64,000 nucleotides of DNA from Turnera subulata (taxonomy: Eukaryota; Streptophyta; Magnoliopsida; Malpighiales; Passifloraceae): positions 286,575-350,574 of the forward strand of contig JAKUCV010001738.1 in NCBI GenBank assembly GCA_028386065.3, given 5' to 3'. The position numbers and the translations under genes are program-made. Below, in pieces: positions 1 to 10,596 of this stretch; positions within the stretch are counted from its first letter, which is position 1; the number at the start of each line of letters is the position of its first letter. The notes beneath the pieces were generated by a model. It saw only the letters and a list, made by a program, of their open reading frames with translations. It did no database searches and was not told the DNA's origin.

Positions 1-496
1 GAAGCGTGTGTCTCTTAACTTGGGGTGCAGTAGTGCTCCCTCAAGAGTGTCTGAATTTGTGGAGGTCCTTCCATCCCGAAACATGCGGCTACTGGAGTGC
101 CGCCTCGCCAGGCTCCTTCTTAAAGCTGAGGTGAATAGAAAGGGTAGGCTCAGGATATTTAAGAAAATCTCTAAGAAAAGAAGTATAAAATCACTTCAGA
201 CCGGGGATAGCTCTATCTAAGATGCTGATATTGAAAATGGTAACGCGAGAGTGCAGCTGGAGGAAAGGAGTGTCATGCCCCCTATCTCTTTCACGGTAGA
301 TGAGGTGAAAAAAACTATAGAATTGGGCAGTATGGTTGGTTTGGAGGTTGCTGGCAGCAGTTTGGAGGTTGAAAGTTCTGTTTGTGAGTTAGTTCAGAAG
401 GAAGGTTTCGATTGGGTGAATTCTAGGGCTGCTATACGAGTACTATTCTGGGGTGATGTGGGGGTGTTTTGTGCTTAGATTTTTCTTATAATCAGT

Positions 497-1190
497 ATTT
501 TTTCCTGGAATGTTCGATGGGTGTGGTGCGGCAAACAAGTGCCTTCAAATCAAGGAGCTGGTGGCGAAAAAATTTATAAATCTTCTGCTGTTATGTGAAA
601 CTAAGTGTGACGCTTTGTCTTATTTGGATTATGCCTCTATGTGGGGTAGAGGATCCTTCGGTATGATTGATGCCCTAGTAGTTGGTAACTTCGGAGGCTT
701 AGCCGTCTTGTGGGATGATTCGTCCTTCAGGTGTGTAAGCAAGCAGATTGGGAGGAATTGGCTCATGATTGAGGGGAGAGATTAATGGTAGACAGCAACT
801 TTTGTTATGTGGTGTCTATGGCCCTACATTAGCAGATGACAAAATTTCAGTCTGGGAGGAACTAAAGGTTGTGTTGAGTGTTTATTCTTGCCCAAGAATT
901 ATTATCGGTGACTTTAATGAAATATTAAAGCTGGATGAGAGGTTAAATGGTGTCATTACTCGTATGGGAGCAGCGGCATTGGATGACATGATCTTTTCCC
1001 TCGCTCTTTGTGAGGTTGAGTTGTAGAGGCGAAGATTTACTTGGGGGAATTATCGTCCGGCGAGCAGAATTGATCGTGCCTTCATGGACACAGAGTGTTT
1101 CGCGCTGTTTCCGTCCACTAGTTTAAAAGCCGAATGCAAAGAGGATTCTGATCATTGTCCTCTTTTTCTTGCTTAGGAGGAACGCAATAG
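497..1190 (+). pseudogene. LINE-A endonuclease domain remnant
   Basis: This is an exonuclease-endonuclease-phosphatase type domain that would nick target DNA for target-primed reverse transcription. Visible motifs are SWNVR at about 498, CETK at about 598 (the catalytic glutamate region), GDFNEI at about 907, RIDRAF at about 1066 and SDHCPL at about 1147. The motifs are spread over at least two frames: one open stretch ends at 785, a second runs 769-1026, and a third continues past an in-frame stop at 1024. The domain is recognisable but not functional. Confidence 0.8.
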
Positions 1191-1499
1191 GGGTGTAAAA
1201 CCCTTTCAATTTTTAAACTATTGGACTTCCTATCCTTCTTTTGATGTAATCCTTAAGGGTTTTTGATCTGATGCGTGTTCCAAGTTCCCTGGAAAGTTTA
1301 GACGGATAAAGCGATTGGGGTATTTTAAGCAGTCTCTTAGGCATTGGAATTTTCAGTGTTTTGGTAATATTGATCGTGTGGAGGAAGACCTTCAACAAAG
1401 GCTGGAGGATTTTGATCTGATCACTGATTCTAGAAGTCTTACAGACTCTGAGAGAGGGGAGGTGTATAAACTGAAGGCGGATTTGGAAGTTAAAAGAAA

Positions 1500-2830
1500 A
1501 TAGAAGGAAAGCGTTTGGAGGCAGAAGTCCCGTCTTACCTGGCTTAAATTAGGGGATAAAAACACTAAAATTTTTCATGTTGTGGCCTCTAATTGTGGGA
1601 GGAGGAATCGGATACAACAGATTCGTGTGGGTGATTCTGTGCTAATAGAGCCTTCGGATATTAAGAGGGCGGCTATAGACTACTTTTCCCATCTCTTCAA
1701 GCCTACCCCTGTGAACCGTTTTAAGTGGGGGAATATCCCATCCAGGAAAATTTCTTTGGAGCAAGCTGCTCATTTGGAAAGACCCTTTACGGTCGAGGAG
1801 GTGAAAGAGACTATGTGGGCTTGTGATGGGGATAAAGCCCCGGGCCCTAATGGCTTCAACTTTACCTTCTATAAGATGGCTTGGGAATTTATAAGGGAGG
1901 AGGTGGATTTGATGAATGAATTTTACAGTTCTGGGGCATTGCTTAAAGGCATCAATAGGGCTTTCCTCACTCTAGTGCTGAAGAGGTGTGATTCTGATGG
2001 TTTTGAGGATTATAGACCTATTATCCTTGTCCACGACATTTATAAGATTGTTGCTAAAATTTTGACAAAGAGATTGAAGGATGTTATGTCATTGATCATT
2101 AGCAGCAATCAATTCGGGTTTATGGAGGGGAGATTGATTTTGGACTGTGTTCTTACTGCTGCAGAGGTGATTAATCAGGTTAAGAAGTTGGGTGTCAAAG
2201 GTTTCTTGTGGAAGATTGATTTCAAGAAGGCTTACGATTCGGTGTCATGAGATTCCTTGATGGAAATGCTAGAGTCCCTGGGATTTGATTCTAGGTGGCG
2301 AAGGTGGATTTGGAGTTGTGTGGCTTTTCCAAAACTAAATGTCCTCATCAATGGGTCGCCGACTGAAGAGTTTTGTACTTTCAGGGGTCTTAAGCAGGAT
2401 GATCCTCTTTCACCCTTTCTCTTCAATATTGTGGCAGAAGGTCTCACATTAATGATTAAGAGGGCTTTTGAGGAGTCCTTGGTGAAAGAATTGGTTGTAA
2501 ATCAATCTGCTTTTTCAGTGATCCAGTTTGCTGATGATACTGCTTTTTTTCTCTCCTGATGATACAGATTCTCTTTTGAATCTAAAACGGTGTTTGAGAT
2601 GCTATGAGGTTCTCTCTGGTTTGTGTATCAACTTCCATAAGAGTAGTGTGGTTGGTTTAAATGTCCCAGAACGGAGAGTTGTTGAGGTGGCTGGCCAGCT
2701 TCATAGTAGGATGGAAAATTTACCTATTAAGTACTTGGGTCTCCCTCTCGGCCAAAATATGAGGAAGGCGAGTTCTTGGGAACCAATGATAGAGAGGATT
2801 ATGAGCAGGTTGGCTACTTAGAAAGGTAAA
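1500..2830 (+). pseudogene. LINE-A reverse transcriptase domain remnant
   Basis: The RT core starts with KAPGPNGF (about 1833) and continues through YRPI, the KIDFKKAYDS block (about 2214) and the catalytic FADDT box (about 2529). A TGA follows KKAYDSVS at 2248, where plant LINEs normally have a tryptophan, so the break looks like a TGG to TGA change. A frameshift follows the FADD box. The thumb region (PIKYLGLPLG, about 2727) is also readable. The fold order is normal for plant L1 elements; the copy is dead. Confidence 0.85.
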
Positions 2831-3419
2831 TTCTTGTCCCTGGGGGTAGAGTTACCATGATTCGGACTGTGCTTAGTAATCTTCCCATATACTTTCTATC
2901 CCTATTTAAAATTTCGGTATCAGTGGCTAATAAGATTGTACAGTTACAACGGAATTTCTTGTGGAGTGGCAGTGGTGATAAGAGAAATATATGTCTTGTT
3001 GCGTGGGAGAAAATCGCTAAACCAAGAGATCGCGGGGGTCTGGGAATTGAGGCTCTATTTTGATTAAGAATCATTGTCTTCTCTTTAAATGGATGTGGAG
3101 GTATTGTAGCTTGGAATGTTCTCATGATTTTGTGCCAGGGTAGGTCAGCATTGTTAATAATTGCTATGTAAGGCAATCTGAATCCTTTTGGTCGGAATTT
3201 GATCTTAATAGGTCCTCCGGGCTGTGGAGGCATATTGTTAAAACTGGGTTGGAACCCGACAGTGGAGGGGTGTGCTTAAATCAATATGCAACAATCGGTT
3301 TGGGGGATGGCAGTTGCTGCAGGTTATGGCATGATAATTAGTTGGGGAGGGGGGCTCTTAAGAGCTTGTATCCTAGATTGTTCTCCTTTTCTCTTGGCTA
3401 AAATATGAGTGTTTGAGAG

Positions 3420-4200
3420 GCTTTTGGGTTGACTGATTCTGGCCGGGCTTGGGAGCATCAGTGGCAGAGGTCTTTTTACTCGTGGGAGGTCGTGGACTTT
3501 GATGAGATTAAAGCTATCCTGGTTATGGTTCAGCTTCGACATGATCTTAAAGATAAGTGGTTATGGTCTGGTGATCCTAAGGGTCTCTATTCAGTTAAAG
3601 CTGGTTATAAATGTTTCTTTCCTATTTCTCATGTTGGTTTTCTAAAACCTTCTGTGTGGTTGAGTCTAGTGCCTCCTAAAGTAGAGTGTTTTATGTAGAT
3701 GTCTTTCCATCATGGGGTTGCTACTAGGTCTTGCTTGCTGATGCATCATATTATTTCTGTTGAAGATGCTTTGTGTCCCTTTTGTAAAGAGTCTGTTGAA
3801 ACTAGAGACTATTTTTTTTTTTATTATTCTAATGAGTGTCCCAACTAGAGACTATTTATTGCTTCATTGTCGCTTTGTGTGGATTTTGTGGTCTAAGTTG
3901 GTTGCTTAGTGAGGTTTGAGTTGGTGCATGCCGAGTTGTTTAGAGGATTTCCTTGTGCAGTGGAGTTGTTTGGCCGACCCAGCTAAGTGCAGGTCATCTT
4001 GGGTTATTGTTTTCTTTGTTACGACTCAGAGTGTTTGGCTTGCTCGCAACCGGGTCATTTTTGACGGACAGGTTGTGGATTGGGGCATTTTGTTTGATCC
4101 GGTTGTTTTGAGGGTGTTTTCCTGGTTCAAGCTGCTGCATCCTAGCTTCCCTTTTAGCTTTGCGGATTTGTTGGTAGGGCCTGAGTGTCTTAAGTCGTGA
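3420..4200 (+). pseudogene. LINE-A zf-RVT and C-terminal region
   Basis: Frames at 3429-3698 and onward read as the zf-RVT domain seen at the end of plant LINE ORF2: a KWLWSGDPKGLYSVKAGY block, then VPPKVECFM and a CPFC motif near 3775. The frame is broken by a stop at 3696-3698. A 15-bp direct repeat (3800-3814 and 3843-3857) brackets a 43-bp T-rich insertion that interrupts the expected ETRDY...HC motif. The last open stretch, 3916-4200, probably encodes the C terminus of ORF2. Confidence 0.65.
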
Positions 4201-4624
4201 AAAGGGTCTAAATGTAGAATTGCTTTTGTGTAAACAGGGTTGTTATCTGTTTCTGTAGCCTTAGTGCCGTGCAGGTGGTTGTCATTTTCTTGATGACGAT
4301 CCCCTGCTTTTCTTTCAATAAAGTAGTATCTCATCGTTTCCAAATGGCAGGCAGTGTTGGCTATAACAAGTGCCAGAGCACTTTGAAGGCTCAATTGGCA
4401 TTAGCCAGTTACAAGACTTTCAAAATTTTCCAACCAGAGCAGTCGAACAAAGAGCCGAATTTGGATGTATTCGTCAGTTTGTAGTATTCCCCTTTTTTCG
4501 AGAATTAATTGCACTGTTTGTTATGTTATCTGTCAAGCAAACTATGAAATCATGTGTACTGCCATCTATGTACTTATGTACTTATGGTATTCTAGTATTT
4601 GCTGGTAGCAATAAATTATCATTA

Positions 4625-5950
4625 TCTATACTATATATAAAAGCACGAAGCAGCGAAACAGGCAAAATTATAAAAATACCCCTACTTCATTATCTATAAT
4701 ATTATTATTATATTATAATTATAATTAATTAAGAAATTATTAAAATTTTCTTAATTAAAATTTACCTTTATTATTTTTAAACCCAGATAGTTTGATTCTT
4801 TTGGGTCTTCATAAATTTAATACTAATTATATCGAGGTAGGCGCTTCCATGTCATGTTTTTCTAGTTAGTTCTTCTTACAAATATATTGAATCGACCAGT
4901 TCTTCTCAACAACGCAAGGCATGTGTTCTGTTCAAATTCCTATTTCTTTCAGAAATAGGTATATTCAAATAATGATCTTATTGAAAACTCATGGTATGCT
5001 TTTCTTTTTTTTTTTTATCGGCAAATTAATATTGAATTAGACTATTCCTTCTTAAAACGCAAGGCATGTGTTCAAATCCTTCTTTCTTTCAGGAACATAT
5101 ATATTCAAGTAATGATCTTATTGAAAACTCAGTTCAAATCCTTCTTATATATATATTCAAAACTCATGGTATGTTTTTCTTTGTTATGCTTTTCTCCTTT
5201 TTTTTTTAAATGGGCAAATTAAAGGTGTGTTTTTCTTTTTTTTTTTTCGTGTTTCAAATCCTTCTTTCATCAACAATTGATGATTTTTTTCTACTTAAAA
5301 ATATTGATCAAATCATCAGTATTTGTTTCATTTTTTTAGTTTTCTGACGCAAGGCATGTGTTCTGTTCAAATTCCTATTTCTTTCAGAAATAGGTATTCA
5401 AATAATGATCGTATTGAAAACTCATAGTATGTTTTTCTTTCTTTTTTTTTTGAATAGACCACTTCCTTCTTAACAAGGCAAGGCATGTGTTCAAATCCTT
5501 CTTTCTTTGAGGAACATATATATTATTCAAGTAATGATCTTATCGAAAACTCAGTTCAAATCCATCTTATATTCGAAACTCATGGTATGTTTTTCTTTTT
5601 TATGTTTTTCTCTTTTTTTTAATGGGAAAATTAAAGGTGTGTTTTTCTTTTTTTTTTGTGTGTTTCAAATCCTTCTTTCATCAACAGTTGATAATTTTTT
5701 TCTACTTAAAAATATCGATCAAATCTTCAGTATCTATTTCATTTTTTTAGTTTTCAGATGCAAGGCATGTGTTCTGTTCAAATTCCTATAAAAAAACTCA
5801 TGGTATGTTTTTTTTTTTTAATAGACCAGTTCCTTCTTAACAAGGCAAGGCATGTGTTTAAATGTAATGATCTTATTGAAAACTCAGTTCAAATTCTTCT
5901 TATATACCTAATATAAGGGCCAGAAGTAGTCAAAATATGAAACTCGAAGG
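4625..5950. repeat. AT-rich block with ~430-bp tandem repeat
   Basis: The phrase GCAAGGCATGTGTTCTGTTC occurs at about 4914, 5349 and 5760. A shorter companion, GGCATGTGTTCAAATCC or a variant, occurs at about 5062, 5484 and 5845. The two alternate, giving slightly more than two copies of a unit of about 410-435 bp, with poly(T) runs between. The left edge, TCTATACTATATATAAAAGC at 4625, resembles the 5' end of plant Helitrons. I saw no CTRR end with a hairpin, so a Helitron origin is only a possibility. There is no coding content. Confidence 0.6.
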
Positions 5951-5965
5951 GCTCGCTCTTTCTTT

Positions 5966-6590
5966 TTTTTTTTTTTTAGAAAAGAAGCATTCTTCATTCA
6001 TATAAACAGATCTAAAGATCTGAAATTACATAGCTAAAGATCTAATATTGCAAAAGCATAAGAAAAATCCAACAAAAGAATTCGTCTTAATCTACTACAT
6101 AAAAATACACAACGTGATTTATCTCCTTCAATAGAGGATTTACAAAGGCACACCACTCGCGGCTCTACTCTCGCGAGCATCAGATCCAGATCCAGTAGGG
6201 TCCGTGCAGCAACCACCATGCCAGCAGGTAAATTTGAGACATACTTGTGGGGGAAAATATCCCTTTGTTGGTAAATTTCTATAGCAGATATAGAATCGTT
6301 CTTCAAATCCAATCTTCCTCCATGAACTTTGGCTCCTATAGACTTATTTGAAACACTAAAAAAGGTGAGAAAACTCCAGAAGGAGAGAAAAACAACTCAC
6401 AAAAAGTGAGACAAACCCACAAAAAGTGTGGGTAAACCAACAAAACTAAAAACAAAAACAAAAACAAACTAACTGAAAGAAATTTTGGTGGGGGCTCACC
6501 GCCGGAAGAAAGTCGGCGGCAGCCCCAAATTATAAATCTAGGATTTTTCTCTAAGAGAAGGAGAGAAAAGAAAAAATCCTAGTGACAAAA
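5966..6590 (-). mobile_element. Probable minus-strand non-LTR element remnant
   Basis: A poly(T) run at about 5966-5981 is followed by non-repetitive sequence up to about 6590, consistent with the poly(A) end of a retroelement inserted on the minus strand. A 92-codon minus-strand frame (6034-6312) has no recognisable domain. The far end has a GC-rich stretch (6487-6525) and an imperfect hairpin between CTAGGATTTTTCTC (6538) and a matching ATCCTAG near 6581. I saw no target duplication. It lies upstream of the LDL2-like gene. Confidence 0.4.
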
Positions 6591-6599
6591 AAAGATTGA

Positions 6600-7332
6600 T
6601 AATTTTTTTGGTGGAAGATATAGGTAGATAGATACAGTCAGATGACTACTATACAATATACCAGGATCCCTTTCGACAATATATATATATATACCTTGGG
6701 CGCGGATTATTTTGTTCCTAGTTTGGGTGCAAATCCACTACGGTCACCGTTCAAAGAAAAAACCAGTATGGTCCATCCACATATGTACCTATCACATTAT
6801 ACTGGGCTTCCACTTCCTTTCCCTCCATTCTAATCTACCGGTTCTACCAACTCTTCCCGAGTTAACTCGTTTTCATTGTAATTTTCCAAGTCAGACCTCA
6901 GAAACCCTAGCAGATTTTCCCCCAATCTGCTGTCTGAGACCAAGCTGCAATCCCACTCGCAAAGGACCCAGCAATTGGTGAGTTGCGCCCCCTTTTCACT
7001 CCTTGGCTAATTTTCCTGTGCATCTGTTTTTGGTCCATTTTAGTTATCGTATATATAAATGCCCGCGCAAGAATCTACCAGCCATCGCATTCGTTCAGTT
7101 AAACTGGATTTGAGAGTTTGTGGAAAATATTCCAAGCTTTGGATTGTTTGAATGTTATTTTCGATTGGAAATTTTTTAGGGTTTTTTTTTTCTTTTCTTT
7201 TAACTGAAGAAATTTTGAAATGAGAATTTACAAAGCATCATATGGTGAAATGTGCTTTGGTGTAGGTTTTTAGCACAATTACGATGAAGTTGAGTTGAAA
7301 TTCTTGGTTTTAGTGCATAACAAGTGAAGGAA
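6600..7332 (+). promoter_or_regulatory. Upstream region and 5' UTR of the LDL2-like gene
   Basis: No coding sequence is visible. A TA-rich stretch (ATATATATATATA, about 6681) could serve as a core promoter element. A possible 5' UTR donor, TTG|GTGAGT, lies at about 6979, with candidate acceptors before the start codon (TTTTTAG near 7271 or TTTTAG near 7313), so the 5' UTR may be split by an intron. This is inferred from sequence signals alone. Confidence 0.35.
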
Positions 7333-9704
7333 ATGGAGAGCTCCGGGGGAGAAAGCTCTACTAGGAAGAGGCCCCTGAGGAAGAAAGCGGGTGTACGGAG
7401 TTACAATGAGGATCTGATGGACGAGTTTATGGAGAACCATTTGGGTGGCTCATTCAAGAAAAAGAATCGGACAAGGCAGGATTTGGAGAAGGAGACCGAA
7501 ACCGAGGCTATGATTGCACTGTCTCTTGGGTTCCCGATCGATGCGTTGCTTGACGAGGAGATTCAAGCTGGAGTGGTGAGACAATTGGGCGGCAAAGAGC
7601 AGAACGATTACATTGTTGTTAGGAATCATATTCTCGCAAGGTGGAGGAGTAATGTGCGAACGTGGCTGTCCAAAGACCAGATTAGAGAAACTGTGAGCAA
7701 TGAGTATGAGCATCTCATATCTTCTGCCTATGATTTCCTTCTGTATAATGGATATATAAATTTTGGAGTTCTGTCGCCGCTCATGTCTTCTGTGCCTGCA
7801 AATGAAGGCTCTGTGATAGTTGTTGGGGCCGGACTTGCCGGGTTGGCTGCTGCTAGACAGCTTATGTCTTTCGGCTTCAAGGTGGTTGTTTTAGAAGGTA
7901 GGAATCGACCTGGGGGCAGAGTTTACTCACAAAAGATGGGTAAGAAGGGTCAGTTTGCTGCTGTGGATCTTGGTGGTAGTGTTATTACTGGTATGCATGC
8001 GAATCCTCTTGGAGTCTTGGCTAGACAACTTTCCATTCCACTCCATAAGGTCCGAGATAACTGCCCTTTATACAAGCCAGATGGGGCAGCTGTTGATGAG
8101 GAAGTTGATTCAAAGATTGAATTCGTCTTCAATAAGTTGCTTGACAAAGTCATGGAGCTAAGAAAAGCAATGGGTGGATTCCTGAGCAATATTTCTCTGG
8201 GTTCAGTGTTGGAGAGACTCAGGCAGTTGTATGCTGTGGCCAGAACTACAGAGGAGAGGCAGATGCTTGATTGGCATCTCGCTAACTTGGAATATGCAAA
8301 CGCAGGATGTCTTTCAAATCTTTCAGCTGCTTACTGGGACCAGGATGATCCATATGAAATGGGTGGGGATCACTGCTTTCTTGCCGGGGGGAATTCAAGA
8401 TTGATTAAAGCATTATGTGAAGGGGTTACTATTTTCTATGGGAAGACCGTAGATACCATTAGTTATGGACATGAAGGGGTATCTGTCACTGCTGGTGGAC
8501 AGGTGTTTGAAGCAGATATGCTCTTGTGTACCGTGCCTCTTGGAGTTCTGAAGAAAAGAACCATTAGATTTGACCCAGAGTTACCTGCAAGAAAGCTAGC
8601 GGCTATTGAGAGACTAGGTTTTGGACTGCTCAATAAGGTGGCCATGGTTTTCCCTCATGTCTTCTGGGGTGAGGATCTGGATACTTTTGGATGCCTCAAT
8701 GAGCATAGTAATAGGCGAGGGGAGTTCTTTTTGTTTTATGCTTACCATAGCGTTTCTGGGGGTCCTGTTATTATTGCACTGGTTGCTGGAGAAGCTGCTC
8801 AGATGTTTGAATGCACAGATCCATCAACATTACTGCATCGAGTTCTGCATGTTCTCAGAGGTTGGGAGTAGTGACCATCGAATGCCTTTCTTTGTTATTT
8901 TGTCCAATTTGTGTTCCTTTTGTTTTTGTTAGTTGTTTTTAGCTTCTGGAGTTGGTGCCTTGTTGAGTTATGGCTCTTTTGACAGGTATTTACAATCCAA
9001 AAGGCGTCAAGGTTCCTGATCCCATACAAACAATATGTACAAGATGGGGCAGCGATCCTTTTAGTTATGGTTCATATTCCCATGTTAGTGTACAGTCGTC
9101 AGGAAGTGACTATGATATACTTGCAGAAAGTGTTGGAAGCAGGTTGTTCTTTGCTGGTGAAGCCACAACTAGACAATATCCAGCCACCATGCATGGTGCC
9201 TTCTTGAGTGGCTTGAGAGAAGCTTCTCGCATTTTAAGAGCCAATAGAGTTTGGAGACATAACATCAGGAAGCCGGTACAAAGGAATCTGGGCATCAATG
9301 ACACATTGTCAGATCTATTCCAGAGACCTGATCTAGCGTGTGGGAAATTCTCATTTATATCTAATCCTTTATCAGAGGACCCTAGTACAATGGGAATCTT
9401 GAGAATAACTTTTGACAATTCTGGTGATGCTTTGAACAAGGAACTTGGAAATAACCTCCGACATTTCTCAAACCTGCCTTTGCAACTTTATACAGTGTTA
9501 TCTCGGCAACAGGTGCAAGATCTTAGGATGGTGGCTGATGGGGATGAGGATAAGCTATCCTATTTGGTTAAAAACCTTGGGCTGAAGCTAATGGGACATT
9601 GTGCTCTGGCAAATGCGAATAGCTCTTTGATTACTAACATTGCCAATGCACGAAGAGGCAGGGGAAGGAACCGGATCATTGGAGGACAGCATAGTTCTGT
9701 ATAA
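7333..9704 (+). CDS. LDL2: Lysine-specific histone demethylase homologue, LDL2-like (SWIRM + amine oxidase)
   Basis: Two exons, 7333-8860 and 8986-9704, joined by a GT-AG intron (phase 1) rebuild an LRG|IYNPKG junction and give 748 residues. The in-frame ATG at 7333 is used; the GTG nine bases earlier is not a plant start. A basic N terminus is followed by a SWIRM domain (about residues 55-150, with ETETEAMIALSLGFP and YIVVRNHILARW), then an FAD-binding amine oxidase domain starting at VVGAGLAGLAAARQL (about 163). It includes GGRVYS, the NKV motif whose lysine matches the LSD1 catalytic lysine (about 433), and FAGEATTRQYPATMHGAFLSG (about 565). There is no coiled-coil Tower insertion, as in other plant LDLs. 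Family members remove mono- and dimethyl groups from histone H3 lysine 4 in the nucleus and repress genes such as FLC. SWIRM residues and length fit LDL2 better than FLD or LDL1; the subfamily call is from memory. The frame is intact and probably functional. Confidence 0.93.
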
Positions 9705-10596
9705 AGGTGCCATCATCATCAGATTGGACGTTAGACTGGAGTCTGTCTATAGGTAATACATGCTCCACAAATTCAACACCTCTGTTGGACAAGTCTGTAT
9801 ATGACTTGGAGAAAGAGTTCCTGGAACTACTATCTTTCACCATTTGTTGGGTACAGCACATTGTTGTAATAGACCACAACTAACTTTAGAGGCCAAACTG
9901 TAGTGTCCTCAATGCATGTAGGCAACGAAGTTTAGTTAGGTTAAACAGACTAGTGTTGTCAATACATTGACTGCACATGCTCTTTTAGGTCGGGCGTGTA
10001 GCAGTCCAGAAAAATTGTTGTATTTTTTGGGCCTTTCTGGCTTCCCAAATACATCCTGTATCTGGAAACTAGATCTCTATATTCACTTACAGAGACTAGA
10101 TACCCTCTTCTCCTCTATATTGGTTCCACACACCTAAGTTTGCTTAAGCTTTTGCTATGGAAAATATAACCAATACGATCTTGATTGTAACTGATGTATC
10201 ATGTCCAAATCCATGATTGGTGAAGCAGCCAAATTCATTTTCGTGCGTAGTGAGTGTGATATAAGCAAGCACTCACTGGTGCAGAATTGGTTCTAATTTT
10301 GTAGCAGAGGCGCCATTTTCCAAAATGCTAAAACATCACTCCAATTTCGTTTCCCTGAATACTATGCCAAAGAGTATTTGCTACAGAGAAGTAAAGTTGC
10401 AGGAAGATAAAATCTCTAACTCAAACTAATCTCAGTTCAGGATTTGTTCTCCTACAATTCTATTATAGTATTTCCCACTTTTGGGATCCATGTCATGAGA
10501 GCATGAAGAAGCATTCCTCAAGTTACCTTCAGGTTTGCTTACCAGACCTGGCTTTGCTTTGTAAGCACAGAACACTTTGGGAAAACAAAGGGAAAA
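9705..10596. other. Convergent intergenic gap with 3' UTRs
   Basis: The 3' UTR of the LDL2-like gene probably occupies the first few hundred bases. The rest separates it from the 3' end of the ULT-like gene, which comes from the opposite strand. I see no open frame with family resemblance, no RNA gene and no repeat here. Confidence 0.5.

Larger units (their letters stand above)
1..4330 (+). mobile_element. Decayed L1-type LINE (LINE-A), 5' part outside window
   Basis: Successive broken frames on the plus strand give the L1 order endonuclease, reverse transcriptase, then a zinc-binding RT-associated domain. The first ~480 bases hold two short open frames ending in stops at 220 and 478. These are probably the end of ORF1 but have no motif I can name. 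Coding traces end at the stop at 4200, and an AATAAA-like signal follows near 4318. No clear poly(A) tail or target duplication was found, so the right edge is approximate. Many stops and frameshifts make it inactive. Confidence 0.85.
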
